Counted from the stretch's first letter, positions 1 to 8,756 are shown. The stretch: DNA of 64,000 nucleotides from JALZUV01 sp964654855 (GCA_964654855.1 CAZZJS010000003.1:124001-188000), one strand, 5' to 3'. The notes: generated by a model from the letters alone, not told the origin. A program made the numbers and translations.

Positions 1-1
1 T

Positions 2-1066
2 GCCAGTTATCACGATACAAAACGCTTTAAGGAATATATCGCGATCTTACTGGTTGGGGTGATCTTTATTCTCATCTCCTCCACTTTGAAGTTTGAGATG
101 ATGACGAGCTTAGGCTTTGGCACTGTTGCCTTTGTTTTCTTGGCTATTTTTGTGACGCGTCCAATTTCTGTTTATGTGGCGACGATTGGTACGAATATGA
201 GTCGTCAGGAACGGATATTTATCGGCTGGATTGCACCGCGCGGGATTGTATGTGCGGTAACGGCGGGGTTAGTAGCTCCCAAACTGGTGGAAGCGGGGTA
301 TGCAGGGGCAGAGGCGATTCTTCCTGTGACTTTCTTGATGATTTTTGCGACGGTTGCGTTGCATGGTTTCTCTATGGGTTGGTTGGCAAAACGATTTGAT
401 TTGGCTCAGCATGAACATGGGGTGTTGATTATTGGTAGTAATGCTTTCTCAGTGGAGCTCGCGAAAGTTTTTCAGCGTCAGAAAATGCCAGTGCTGATTG
501 CGGATACTAACTGGCATCAGTTAAAGCAACCGCGTATGGCTGATATTCCCGTGCATTATGGTGAGATTTTATCAGAAGAAGCTTATTATGAGTTAGACCT
601 AGAACAGTATAGTTATCTTGTTCTAGCAACTTCGAATGTTGCTTATAACTCGCTGGTCGGGGCAAACTATGTGCATTTATTCGGTCGCCATCGAGTGTTC
701 CATGTGGATGTAGAGCTAGACAAAGACGGTGCGGCGAAGAATCAATTTGATCACAGTTTGAAGGGCCCAGTCATTGGTGGTGGGCATGTATTGACGGAAC
801 TTATTGGTAAGTCGATGCGTGGTTGGCGCACTAAGGCGATTAATCTCACGGGTGAATACTCATTTGATCAGCATAAAGAGGAGGAGGGGAGTCAAATCCC
901 GCTTTTCCTTATTAACACTAAGAATGGTGCGATGCGTCAGATAGATGAGAAGCTAAGGGCTAAAGATAATAAAGATTTTACACTTATATCGTTAGTACAT
1001 GAAGATGAAGCGGCACAGGCTAAAGCGAAGGCTGATAAGGCTTCTGAGAAAGCTGAGAGAAGTTAA
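2..1066 (+). CDS. Na+/H+ antiporter (CPA1 family) with C-terminal TrkA-N domain, 5' partial
   Basis: The reading frame is open from base 2, so the gene starts before the window; 354 codons are visible. The first ~130 residues are hydrophobic membrane segments containing a GWIAPRG stretch typical of CPA1 cation/proton antiporters. From about visible residue 139 a soluble Rossmann-like region begins (HGVLIIGSNAF), matching a TrkA-N/RCK nucleotide-binding domain. The last ~25 residues are a charged Ala/Lys/Glu tail. Role inferred: sodium or potassium/proton exchange at the inner membrane, gated by a nucleotide. Ion specificity cannot be read from the sequence. The next gene appears to have its own promoter, so this is probably the end of its transcript. 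Confidence 0.85.
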   Translation, partial: ASYHDTKRFKEYIAILLVGVIFILISSTLKFEMMTSLGFGTVAFVFLAIFVTRPISVYVATIGTNMSRQERIFIGWIAPRGIVCAVTAGLVAPKLVEAGYAGAEAILPVTFLMIFATVALHGFSMGWLAKRFDLAQHEHGVLIIGSNAFSVELAKVFQRQKMPVLIADTNWHQLKQPRMADIPVHYGEILSEEAYYELDLEQYSYLVLATSNVAYNSLVGANYVHLFGRHRVFHVDVELDKDGAAKNQFDHSLKGPVIGGGHVLTELIGKSMRGWRTKAINLTGEYSFDQHKEEEGSQIPLFLINTKNGAMRQIDEKLRAKDNKDFTLISLVHEDEAAQAKAKADKASEKAERS

Positions 1067-1080
1067 AACGCAACTAACGC

Positions 1081-1109
1081 TTGCAATTTACGTCTGAAAA
1101 GGTTATACA
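1081..1109 (+). promoter_or_regulatory. Candidate sigma-70 promoter for the nucleotide-sugar dehydrogenase
   Basis: TTGCAA (1081-1086), a 17-bp spacer and TATACA (1104-1109) lie about 40 bp upstream of the ATG at 1151. The gene also has a good Shine-Dalgarno sequence (GGAGA, from 1142). Inferred by eye from the consensus. Confidence 0.4.
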
Positions 1110-1150
1110 CCTTAACAAATATTAACTATTCTTTAATAAATGGAGACGTA

Positions 1151-2458
1151 ATGAGTAAAAAATATGATGTTGCAATGATTGGCCTTGGCCCTGTGGGAAC
1201 TGTTTCGGGAGCATGTTTCGCCAAGCAAGGGTTCCAAGTTATTGGTGTGGATATTGATGAAAAGCGCGTTGAAGCTTTTAACACCAAAACGGCTCCCTTT
1301 GTGGAGCCAGGGGTGAATGACCTTGTCGAAGAAATTATCGATAATGGTACATTCCGTGCGACCACAGATTTTGATTACGCAGTTACCAATAGCCGCGTGG
1401 TGATGATTGCAGTTGGTACTCCAACGCCAGAATCAGGTTCGCCAGATCTTTCTTATCTAGATGGTGTGGCGCTCTCGCTTGGTAAAGCCTTTAAAAATAT
1501 GGAAGAGAAAGGCACCGTAGTTGTGCTTCGTTCAACCGTTCCACCTGGAACGATGCGTAATCGTTTAGCTCCCGTGATTGAACGTGAATCTGGCTTAAAA
1601 GCAGGTAAAGATTTCTATATTGCCGCGAACCCTGAGTTCTTACGTGAAGGTATGGCGATTAAAGACTTCTTCGATACAGGTCGTGTCGTGATTGGTGCAG
1701 AAGAACCGGTTGCCGCACAAGCGATTGAAGATTTGTATAAAGATGTGAATGGCGAACGTATTCGTACCACTGTTGAAACAGGCGAATTTGCGAAATATGT
1801 CGATAATACATGGCATGCGTTAAAAGTTGCTTTTGGTAACGAAATTGGCCGTACAGTGAAGGCGTTTGGCGGTAACGTTGATGATACTATCAAGATTTTC
1901 TTGGCTGATACGCAGCTGAATATTTCCTCGCATTATTTGCGTCCGGGCTTTGCTTTTGGTGGCTCATGCTTACCGAAAGATGTTCGCGGACTTAGCTGGT
2001 TCTCTAACTTGCACGGCGTTGATCTGCCTATCGTGAAATCCATCATGGATAGTAACGAAGAGCAAATTGACCAAGGCGTAAAAGCGATTCTCGCTACAGG
2101 TGCTAAAAAGGTTGGCTTACTTGGCGTTGCCTTTAAAGAGCATGTTGATGATTTGCGCGAAGCACCTGCACTTTACGTTGCGCCAAAACTGCGCGATGCA
2201 GGGATTGAAGTGGTGGCGCATGATGTGTGCTATCAGCCTGGTGAACAGCTTGAGACCTATCGTAATGGTGGAAAGCTAGAGATTCAGTCGCTCCAAAATA
2301 TGGTGTCAGACGTAGATGTACTTGTGAAGATGCATAATATTCCAACTTACAATGACCTTGAAACGAATAAACCAATCGTTGATCTTACAAAGTTGGTGCA
2401 AGAAACATCACCGAATCCGGTACGTTCTGAAGGTGGAGAACAGCAAGAAGCTGCTTAA
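1151..2458 (+). CDS. Nucleotide-sugar dehydrogenase, GDP-mannose 6-dehydrogenase type
   Basis: 435 residues, the length of AlgD-type GDP-mannose dehydrogenases. The N-terminal NAD-binding fold carries GLGPVG at residues 11-16, followed by an acidic GVDID strand end. The active-site block FGGSCLPKDVRGL has its catalytic Cys at residue 273. The central helix reads WHALKVAFGNEIG, which resembles GDP-mannose dehydrogenases more than UDP-glucose dehydrogenases. The family oxidises the sugar C6 alcohol twice to a uronate using NAD+. Expected product: GDP-mannuronate for a surface polysaccharide. No alginate polymerase or epimerase genes are nearby, so the end use is unknown. UDP-glucose remains possible as substrate. 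Confidence 0.85.
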   Translation: MSKKYDVAMIGLGPVGTVSGACFAKQGFQVIGVDIDEKRVEAFNTKTAPFVEPGVNDLVEEIIDNGTFRATTDFDYAVTNSRVVMIAVGTPTPESGSPDLSYLDGVALSLGKAFKNMEEKGTVVVLRSTVPPGTMRNRLAPVIERESGLKAGKDFYIAANPEFLREGMAIKDFFDTGRVVIGAEEPVAAQAIEDLYKDVNGERIRTTVETGEFAKYVDNTWHALKVAFGNEIGRTVKAFGGNVDDTIKIFLADTQLNISSHYLRPGFAFGGSCLPKDVRGLSWFSNLHGVDLPIVKSIMDSNEEQIDQGVKAILATGAKKVGLLGVAFKEHVDDLREAPALYVAPKLRDAGIEVVAHDVCYQPGEQLETYRNGGKLEIQSLQNMVSDVDVLVKMHNIPTYNDLETNKPIVDLTKLVQETSPNPVRSEGGEQQEAA

Positions 2459-2516
2459 TCTGAGTTAAAGGAGATAGTCTTGTAATGTTTTAGAATGCGT
2501 AAGCGAATGACTATGC

Positions 2517-2681
2517 ATGAAACATTTTTACAGATTATTCTTCGTGTTCTTATTCCTGTCGGCCTGTGCGCAAAGCCCAGGTGATCGGGGGGTCTTTATG
2601 AATGCAGATTATAGCAGCAATGGAAGTTATGTGAATGCGGAGCTGAGTAGTCAGTTCAGTATGATTAACGAACATTATTAA
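2517..2681 (+). CDS. Small predicted lipoprotein (54 aa)
   Basis: A short gene with a clear secretion signal: Met-Lys-His, a run of Phe/Leu/Val, then the lipobox LSAC with Cys at residue 17. The mature part is only ~38 residues and rich in Ser, Asn and Tyr. An in-frame stop lies just upstream (2508), so the ATG at 2517 is the only normal start. The Shine-Dalgarno sequence is weak. The stop codon abuts the stop of the convergent bolA-like gene at 2682. It has no recognisable family. The signal peptide is the main support for it being a real gene. Confidence 0.55.
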   Translation: MKHFYRLFFVFLFLSACAQSPGDRGVFMNADYSSNGSYVNAELSSQFSMINEHY

Positions 2682-2954
2682 TCAAAAAGCACTTTCTTTC
2701 GCCTTAATTTGTAATGCGTGTAAGCCTTTGCCAAATTCACTTTGGCAGAGGCTTTGCACCATTCGGTGGCACTCGACGCGAGATTTTCCTGCGAACTGTG
2801 CAGAGGTGATGGTAATGACCAAATGCGTCTCTTCGCCTTCCACTCCATTCATGGCAGCATGGCCAGCATGACGGGCAGAATCATCTTTAATATGTAGCTC
2901 GGTGGGCTGTAACGCCTGTAAGCTTTTGGTCAATCGTTCAATTCGCGTGTTCAT
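2682..2954 (-). CDS. BolA family protein
   Basis: 90 residues, the normal BolA length. It contains the BolA fold elements: an N-terminal helix, the HAGHAAM segment, the HLVITITS strand, and a C-terminal helix-strand with H..V..L and GLHALQIKA. BolA proteins pair with monothiol glutaredoxins and act in iron-sulfur cluster handling or as DNA-binding regulators. Which role applies here cannot be told. In alphaproteobacteria a bolA gene is often found next to a J-domain gene and the cobS/cobT pair, as here, although this one is divergent from the J-domain gene. Confidence 0.88.
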   Translation of the reverse strand: MNTRIERLTKSLQALQPTELHIKDDSARHAGHAAMNGVEGEETHLVITITSAQFAGKSRVECHRMVQSLCQSEFGKGLHALQIKAKESAF

Positions 2955-2968
2955 GCTTTCTTATCGCT

Positions 2969-2996
2969 TGTTTCGTCTTTTATTTCCACTCATAAT
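2969..2996 (+). promoter_or_regulatory. Candidate promoter for the J-domain gene, leaderless spacing
   Basis: TTGTTT (2969-2974), a 16-bp spacer and CATAAT (2991-2996) end 8 bp before the ATG at 3005. There is no Shine-Dalgarno sequence between, so transcription would begin almost at the start codon. Confidence 0.35.
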
Positions 2997-3004
2997 ATCG
3001 CCCT

Positions 3005-3586
3005 ATGCCACCATCAGTCTATTCCCCGCGTTGGACGCCTAAAAAAGAGGAAGAGCATCCTGAGTGCGATATGCCAGGTTGCGAAAACCCAGGGGAACAC
3101 CGTGCGCCTAAATCACGCTATAGCCCGATTGCGAAAGACTACTACCGTTTTTGCCAAGATCATGCGGCAGAATATAATAAGCAGTGGAATTATTTTGATG
3201 GCATGAGCGAGATGGAAATCGAAATTTACTGGGATAATTTCGATACAGATCACCGTCCTACTTGGAAGCGTGAGGGCGGCAAAGGTTTTACAACTGAAAA
3301 ACTCTATGACACTTTTACTAATAAATTTGGGGATGTGTTTGGAGGGGCTGGTGCTTCGATGGAAGATATGGCTGCTGCTATCCCTGCGCCAAGCCGCGAA
3401 GTAACGAAAGCGTTACGTTTTATGGAGCTTGAGTGGCCTGTGACGAAAGATAAGGTGAAGGCGCGCTTTAAAAAGTTGGTGAAGAAATATCATCCGGATG
3501 TGACGCAGGAAACCATGGCGGAAGATAAATTTAAACGTGTGACGGAAGCCTATGCCATCATTATGACAGCGGTGGATGAACATTAG
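3005..3586 (+). CDS. J-domain (DnaJ-like) co-chaperone with N-terminal Cys/His cluster
   Basis: 193 residues. The J domain is at the C terminus (about residues 133-193) with the obligatory HPD tripeptide at 163-165, within YHPDVTQE. It should stimulate the ATPase of a DnaK-type chaperone. The N-terminal half has a Cys-x4-Cys followed by Cys-x2-His (CDMPGC and FCQDH), a possible zinc site, and a Trp/Tyr-rich NYFDGMSEMEIE region. This layout is seen in a widespread alphaproteobacterial J-domain family, not in classical DnaJ, because no G/F region or zinc-finger repeats are present. It precedes the CobS/CobT-like pair by 34 bp. Confidence 0.85.
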   Translation: MPPSVYSPRWTPKKEEEHPECDMPGCENPGEHRAPKSRYSPIAKDYYRFCQDHAAEYNKQWNYFDGMSEMEIEIYWDNFDTDHRPTWKREGGKGFTTEKLYDTFTNKFGDVFGGAGASMEDMAAAIPAPSREVTKALRFMELEWPVTKDKVKARFKKLVKKYHPDVTQETMAEDKFKRVTEAYAIIMTAVDEH

Positions 3587-3620
3587 GCTATTGCTTAAAG
3601 CTTAAAGCCCACTTACATCT

Positions 3621-4550
3621 ATGGCCATGACCGATACTCCTGATACTGAACTTTCCGCTTCTAAAATCTTTGATATTGATTGTGATTGGAAAGTGCCTGC
3701 TTTTAAAGATGCGGCGGAGCATGTGCCGGCGATGGATGAGAACTACCAATTTGATGATGCGACGACTCGCGCGATTCTCGCAGGTTTTAAGCATAACCGC
3801 CGCGTGTTGATTCAAGGTTATCACGGTACGGGTAAATCGACTCATATTGAGCAAGTAGCTGCTCGCCTAAATTGGCCGGTTTTGCGGGTAAATATGGATA
3901 GTCATATTAGTCGTATTGACCTTGTCGGTCGCGATGCGATTGTGGTCAAAGACGGGCAACAAATTACGGAGTTTCGTGAGGGTATTTTGCCTTGGGCATT
4001 GCAACGTCCATGTGCGTTAGTGTTCGATGAATATGATGCAGCCCGTCCTGATGTGATGTTCGTGATTCAACGTGTGCTTGAGGCACAGGGTAAACTCACC
4101 TTGCTGGATCAAAATCGTGTGATTACGCCGCATCCACTCTTCCGTATTTTCGCGACGACCAATACGGTGGGCTTAGGCGATGCGAGCGGACTTTATCATG
4201 GTACTCAAGCGCTGAACCAAGGGCAAATGGATCGCTGGAATATCGTCACGCAACTTAATTACCTACCGGAAGCGCAGGAGATTGAAATCATCCTCGCCAA
4301 AGCGCCGAAGCTAAATAAGAAACTCGCCAAACAAATGGTGACACTCGCCAGCCTCACGCGTGAGAGTTTCAAGGCGGGTGATATCTCCACCGTTATGTCG
4401 CCGCGCACGGTGATTCTTTGGGCTGAAAATGCAGAGATTTTTGGCAACCGTGAAGATGCATTCAAACTCACCTTCCTCAATAAATGCGACGAAGAAGAAA
4501 AACCTGTCATCGCCGAGCTATACCAACGCGTATTCGATGTGGAACTCTGA
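3621..4550 (+). CDS. cobS: CobS-like AAA+ ATPase (MoxR type)
   Basis: 309 residues. Walker A GYHGTGKST lies at 66-74 and Walker B LVFDEYD follows; sensor-1 is in FATTNTVG. Family knowledge: CobS is the ATPase subunit of aerobic cobaltochelatase, driving cobalt insertion together with CobT and CobN. No cobN or other cobalamin gene is in the window, so a cobalamin role is unproven. MoxR/VWA pairs can also act as general chaperone modules. Its end overlaps the start of the CobT-like gene by 14 bp, which indicates translational coupling and a shared complex. Confidence 0.85.
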   Translation: MAMTDTPDTELSASKIFDIDCDWKVPAFKDAAEHVPAMDENYQFDDATTRAILAGFKHNRRVLIQGYHGTGKSTHIEQVAARLNWPVLRVNMDSHISRIDLVGRDAIVVKDGQQITEFREGILPWALQRPCALVFDEYDAARPDVMFVIQRVLEAQGKLTLLDQNRVITPHPLFRIFATTNTVGLGDASGLYHGTQALNQGQMDRWNIVTQLNYLPEAQEIEIILAKAPKLNKKLAKQMVTLASLTRESFKAGDISTVMSPRTVILWAENAEIFGNREDAFKLTFLNKCDEEEKPVIAELYQRVFDVEL

Positions 4551-6273
4551 TACAGAAACTCTTTCCGCTGCCGCGCGGGCATTGTCGGGCAATAAAGACC
4601 TGACGTTGCGTGAAGGAGCGAACCATGCGGAGTCCCCTTTGTTGGAAAGCGATGTGTTGTTGCTGTTGGGCGATGAATCAAGAGCTGTAAAGCGTGGCGA
4701 GATTGATCGAGCGGCTCTCGCGCGGCGCTGGCATAATGCGCGCTTAACTTCGGGTTGGCAGCAGGCCGAGATGGCAGAGGCGATGGAAATGGCTCGACTT
4801 GATTGCTTGGCCGCGCGGCATTATCAAGGCGTGCAAACGAACCTACAAGCGTGGGAAGAAAAGCGCCTCACGCAAGAGCCCTTATCTGAAGAACAGCGCA
4901 GTGCTGAGGCGATGGCCGCTTATTTGCGTGGTGAATTAGCCGGTTACAAAGTACCTGATGCACTGGCGATGGAAGTTGCTTCGCTCAAAATGACGTTAGA
5001 AGGCTTTGATGGTGACTTGCTTTCCACTCATCTCGAAAATCAGGAGAGTTTTCATCAGCTTTTGCAGCAATGGTTATCTCAAGGCCATATGTCTCCGGTC
5101 GAGCAAGAAGAACCTGAGGGTGCAGAGGCTGAATCATTCGGACAAGAGGAATCAGATGAAGAACCCCCGCAAGAAGGGGAGCCTGACCAAGAAGAACAGT
5201 CCGCTGATTCATCGCCTAGCGATAGTTCGAGCGAGGAAGATAACTTCGCGCAAACACAAGATTCAGATGAACTCGCTAATACTGAAGAGATGCTGCATGA
5301 GGCGGAGTCTATCGGCCATAATCACCCAGAAGAAGGCCATACGGTTGCCGAGCCTTATCGCATATTCACGCGTGAATATGATGAAGTCGTGCCCGCGAAT
5401 AAACTCGCGCCTTATGAGGAGCTAAAACGCCTCAGCCAACAGCTAGATGAGAAAATGCCGCAAATGGCACAGGTCACCCGCCGTTTGGCGAATAAGCTGC
5501 AACGGCTTCTACTCGCACGAACCGAACGTTATTGGCAATTTGAGTTGGAGGAGGGGCTGGTCAATAATGCCCGCCTGCCGCAGGCGATTATCGCGCCGGG
5601 TTATCCGTATCTCTATAAGCAAGAACGCCAGAGCCAAGATAAGGAAACGGTCGTATCGCTCTTACTGGATAATTCGGGCTCTATGCGCGGGCGACCGATT
5701 ACGATTACGGCCTTAAGTGCCGAGTTGCTTGCGCGCACTTTGGAGCGTTGTGGTGTGAAGGTGGAAATCCTCGGGTTTACAACGAAAGAATGGCGCGGTG
5801 GTGACTCTCGCAAAGCGTGGATGGAGCGCGGACGCCCAGAACAGCCGGGGCGTTTAAATGATCTGCGCCATATTATTTATAAATCCGCCGAGCAGGCACT
5901 ATCACGCACACGCCACAATCTCGCCTTGATGCTGAAAGAAGGATTGCTGAAAGAAAATATCGATGGAGAGGCACTGCTTTGGGCGCATGAGCGTCTTCTC
6001 GCTCGTCCTGAAGAGCGCCGTATTTTAATGGTGATATCGGATGGTGCACCGGTCGATGATTCCACTCTTTCGCTTAATAGCGGCGAGTATCTTGATTTAC
6101 ATTTACGCGAGGTGATTGAGGCAATCGAGAAGCGCTCGCCCGTGGAATTAATGGCCATCGGCATCGGTCATGATGTATCGCGCTATTACAGCCACGCCAT
6201 CATGCTAGATGAGGTCGATAAACTCGGTGAAACGCTTTTAGAAGAGGCTGTAAAGCTGTTTGAGCGGAAATAA
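4537..6273 (+). CDS. cobT: CobT-like VWA-domain protein
   Basis: 578 residues from the ATG at 4537, chosen because it gives a 14-bp overlap with cobS and fits the family start; the frame is open further upstream. The middle (about residues 185-270) is very acidic, rich in Glu, Asp, Ser and Gln. The C-terminal third is a von Willebrand A domain with the metal site DNSGS starting at residue 378. CobT forms rings with the CobS ATPase. As with cobS, the chelatase function is inferred only from family membership. Confidence 0.85.
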   Translation: MWNSDTETLSAAARALSGNKDLTLREGANHAESPLLESDVLLLLGDESRAVKRGEIDRAALARRWHNARLTSGWQQAEMAEAMEMARLDCLAARHYQGVQTNLQAWEEKRLTQEPLSEEQRSAEAMAAYLRGELAGYKVPDALAMEVASLKMTLEGFDGDLLSTHLENQESFHQLLQQWLSQGHMSPVEQEEPEGAEAESFGQEESDEEPPQEGEPDQEEQSADSSPSDSSSEEDNFAQTQDSDELANTEEMLHEAESIGHNHPEEGHTVAEPYRIFTREYDEVVPANKLAPYEELKRLSQQLDEKMPQMAQVTRRLANKLQRLLLARTERYWQFELEEGLVNNARLPQAIIAPGYPYLYKQERQSQDKETVVSLLLDNSGSMRGRPITITALSAELLARTLERCGVKVEILGFTTKEWRGGDSRKAWMERGRPEQPGRLNDLRHIIYKSAEQALSRTRHNLALMLKEGLLKENIDGEALLWAHERLLARPEERRILMVISDGAPVDDSTLSLNSGEYLDLHLREVIEAIEKRSPVELMAIGIGHDVSRYYSHAIMLDEVDKLGETLLEEAVKLFERK

Positions 6274-6274
6274 A

Positions 6275-6304
6275 TTGCGTCACTACCTGTAACTACCCTA
6301 TAAC
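6275..6304 (+). promoter_or_regulatory. Candidate prfA promoter, leaderless spacing
   Basis: TTGCGT (6275-6280), an 18-bp spacer and TATAAC (6299-6304) are followed by exactly 6 bp and the ATG of prfA. There is no Shine-Dalgarno sequence. The predicted start of transcription falls at or next to the start codon. Confidence 0.4.
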
Positions 6305-6310
6305 CCACGC

Positions 6311-7387
6311 ATGCAAGCTGGATTTTTAGACAAATTAAAAAGTATCGTTGATCGTTTTGAAGAGCTGGGTCAGCAAATGGCCAATCCGGATGCGATTGAT
6401 GATTATGCCTCTGTGTCTAAAGAATATGCGGATTTAGGCCCGATTGTGGAGCTTTATAAGCAATATAGCCAAGCCTCATCTGAGTTAGAAGGCTTGGAAG
6501 AGATGCTGGATGATCCTGAAATGAAGGAAATGGCGGAAGAAGAGCATCGTAATTTAACTGAGTTGATGCCAAAGCTTGAAAAAGAAATTCAAGTGGCCTT
6601 GCTTCCTAAAGATAAAGCCGATGAGAAAAGCGCAATTCTTGAAGTGCGTGCCGGCACGGGTGGTGATGAAGCCGGCTTGTTTGCCGCTGAGCTTTTCCGT
6701 ATGTATCAACGCTATGCCGAAGGTAAGGGCTGGAAATTCGAGCCGATGGATGTCTCCGAAACCGGTGTGGGTGGTTATAAAGAGGCCAGTGCTGAAATTA
6801 ACGGCAAGGGCGTATTTGCGAAATTGAAATTTGAATCTGGCGTGCATCGCGTGCAACGTGTGCCGGTGACAGAATCGGGTGGACGTGTGCATACCTCTGC
6901 TGCGACGGTGGCCGTATTACCTGAAGCTGAAGAAGTAGATATTGATTTGAAAGAATCAGACATTCGTTTTGATGTGTTCCGTGCCTCAGGTCCCGGTGGT
7001 CAGTCGGTGAATACGACGGATTCTGCGGTGCGTTTAACGCATATTCCAACGGGTATTGTGGTGAGCCAGCAGGATCAAAAATCGCAACATAAAAACCGCG
7101 AAAAGGCGATGCGTGTTTTGCGTGCGCGTATCTATGATGCGGAGCGCCAAAAAGTGCATGATGAGCGTTCTGCTGCGCGTAAAGGGCAGGTGGGAAGTGG
7201 TGATCGTTCGGAGCGCATTCGTACCTATAACTTCCCGCAAGGGCGTGTGACCGATCATCGTATCAATAAAACCGGCTATAACCTCGACGCCATTATGCAG
7301 GGTGAGGGGCTTGATGAATATATTGATGAGTTACGCAGCGTAGATGAAGCTGAACGTCTCGCTGATATCGCGGATGATCTCGGCTAA
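6311..7387 (+). CDS. prfA: Peptide chain release factor 1
   Basis: 358 residues, full length for RF1. The catalytic GGQ lies at 229-231 in SGPGGQSVNT. The stop-codon recognition tripeptide is PVT at 185-187; the Pro-x-Thr form marks RF1, which reads UAA and UAG, rather than RF2. The downstream prmC overlaps its end by 14 bp and encodes the enzyme that methylates the GGQ glutamine, so enzyme and substrate are co-expressed. No Shine-Dalgarno sequence is visible before the ATG. Confidence 0.97.
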   Translation: MQAGFLDKLKSIVDRFEELGQQMANPDAIDDYASVSKEYADLGPIVELYKQYSQASSELEGLEEMLDDPEMKEMAEEEHRNLTELMPKLEKEIQVALLPKDKADEKSAILEVRAGTGGDEAGLFAAELFRMYQRYAEGKGWKFEPMDVSETGVGGYKEASAEINGKGVFAKLKFESGVHRVQRVPVTESGGRVHTSAATVAVLPEAEEVDIDLKESDIRFDVFRASGPGGQSVNTTDSAVRLTHIPTGIVVSQQDQKSQHKNREKAMRVLRARIYDAERQKVHDERSAARKGQVGSGDRSERIRTYNFPQGRVTDHRINKTGYNLDAIMQGEGLDEYIDELRSVDEAERLADIADDLG

Positions 7388-8156
7388 AACTGTTCAGCGT
7401 CTTGTGGATGCAGGGTGTGAATCACCGCAGCGTGAGGCACAGATGATGTTTGAACATGTGCAGGGTGATGAAGCGCGTTTTGAGGAATTGCTGCAACGTC
7501 GTGAAGCGCGGGAGCCGCTCTCGCAGATACTGGGTGAGCGTGGGTTTTGGGAGCATGATTTTATCGTGAATCAGCATGTACTTACGCCGCGCCCTGATAG
7601 TGAAGTGTTGATCGAAGAGGTGTTGAAAATTTTGCCTGATAAAGAAAAACCCTATCAGTTTCTAGATTTAGGAACAGGTAGCGGGTGTTTGATTCTGACG
7701 CTTTTACATGAATATCCGAACGCAACGGCGATTGCGGTGGATAAATCATCGGAGGCATTGGATGTTGCAAAACGCAATGCTCACAAACTTGATTTACAAA
7801 ATCGTGTGGAATTTCAAGAGGGAAACTGGGCTGAAGGCTTGACAGAAGCTTTCGATCTTGTCATAAGCAACCCACCTTATATCCCAATGCGCGACTATGA
7901 AGGCCTTATGCCGGAAGTGCGGGATCATGAACCCATCATGGCTTTAGTAGGGGGAGAAGATGGGCTCGACTTTTACCGAACAATATCGGCGCAAGCCCCC
8001 GCAATTTTGCAGCAAGGCGGATGGTTGATATTTGAGGTGGGAATAGGGCAAGCGAACCAGGTTGCCGCACTAGCGGAGCAAAACGGGTTTGATTTGCATA
8101 AAATTCGACAAGATTATGGCGGAGTTGAACGCGCTGTGGTCTTACGGAAGAAGTAA
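7374..8156 (+). CDS. prmC: Peptide chain release factor N5-glutamine methyltransferase
   Basis: 260 residues from the ATG at 7374, which overlaps the prfA stop; an in-frame upstream ATG at 7344 would extend it by 10 atypical residues. The SAM-binding motif GTGSG is at 100-104 and the glutamine-methylating signature NPPY is at 166-169. It methylates the Gln of the GGQ motif in release factors to speed termination. The N-terminal helical domain and the TPRPDSEVL motif before the SAM site also fit PrmC. Confidence 0.95.
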   Translation: MISAKTVQRLVDAGCESPQREAQMMFEHVQGDEARFEELLQRREAREPLSQILGERGFWEHDFIVNQHVLTPRPDSEVLIEEVLKILPDKEKPYQFLDLGTGSGCLILTLLHEYPNATAIAVDKSSEALDVAKRNAHKLDLQNRVEFQEGNWAEGLTEAFDLVISNPPYIPMRDYEGLMPEVRDHEPIMALVGGEDGLDFYRTISAQAPAILQQGGWLIFEVGIGQANQVAALAEQNGFDLHKIRQDYGGVERAVVLRKK

Positions 8157-8173
8157 TTTCTAAAGGAAGTTTG

Positions 8174-8695
8174 ATGAATCAACGACGTAATCGCCAATAT
8201 GGCCGCCGTAACAATAACAACAACCGCAATAACAATAATCGTAATCGCGGTGGGGGCGGTAGTAAGCGCTTTAATGCCAAGCAGGTAGAGAATAAGCGCG
8301 ATAATTACATCAATCTCTTTAATGAGCATCGCACGAATGATCGTGTGAAAGCTGAATTTTATATGCAGCATGCAGAACATTTTCAGCGTTTGCTTAATGC
8401 ACATGAAGCGGAGCAAGAAGCTTACCGTGCTGCGAACCCTGAGCCGGAGCCAGAAGAAGAAATGGATGATGCAGGGGAAGCTAAATCATTTGAAGAAACA
8501 TCAGAAGCGAAGGCAGAAGAAAAGCCAAAGCGTAAGCCACGCTCAAAGCCTGATGCAAAAAAAGAGAGTGCAGAAGATGAAGAGAAGCCTGCGCGCAAGC
8601 CACGTGCTAAGAAGCCTGCAAAGGCAGAGGAACAAGCTTCTGACGATGCCGCACCTGCAGACGAAATGCCTCTAGGATTGCCAGGCGCTATCTAG
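8174..8695 (+). CDS. DUF4167 domain protein (alphaproteobacterial RNA-binding-like)
   Basis: 173 residues from the ATG at 8174, preceded by AAAGGAAG; a TTG three bases upstream is in frame but less likely. The first ~30 residues are Arg/Asn/Gly-rich (RRNNNNN, RGGGG), followed by a helical core containing YMQHAEHFQRLL, characteristic of DUF4167. The second half is a Lys/Glu/Ala/Pro low-complexity tail with KPRSK- and KPRAK-like repeats. The function is unknown; the basic ends suggest nucleic-acid binding. The position right after prfA-prmC is conserved in alphaproteobacteria. Confidence 0.85.
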   Translation: MNQRRNRQYGRRNNNNNRNNNNRNRGGGGSKRFNAKQVENKRDNYINLFNEHRTNDRVKAEFYMQHAEHFQRLLNAHEAEQEAYRAANPEPEPEEEMDDAGEAKSFEETSEAKAEEKPKRKPRSKPDAKKESAEDEEKPARKPRAKKPAKAEEQASDDAAPADEMPLGLPGAI

Positions 8696-8716
8696 GTAGC
8701 TCTTATTTATATGCTT

Positions 8717-8756
8717 TAAAAGCGCTGGTGAGGGAAACTCTTCGGCGCTTTTTTTT
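8717..8756. terminator. Bidirectional rho-independent terminator
   Basis: AAAAGCGC and GCGCTTTTTTTT form an 8-bp stem around a ~20-nt loop, with a T-run on the plus side and an A-run on the other. It lies between two convergent genes and can end both transcripts. The T-run reaches the stop codon of the minus-strand transporter gene. Confidence 0.75.

Noticed and set aside
8171..8300. Asn/Arg/Gly-rich DNA repeat at the start of the DUF4167 gene as a possible CRISPR or expanded repeat
   Set aside because: It is ordinary low-complexity coding sequence with irregular units, typical of this protein family.
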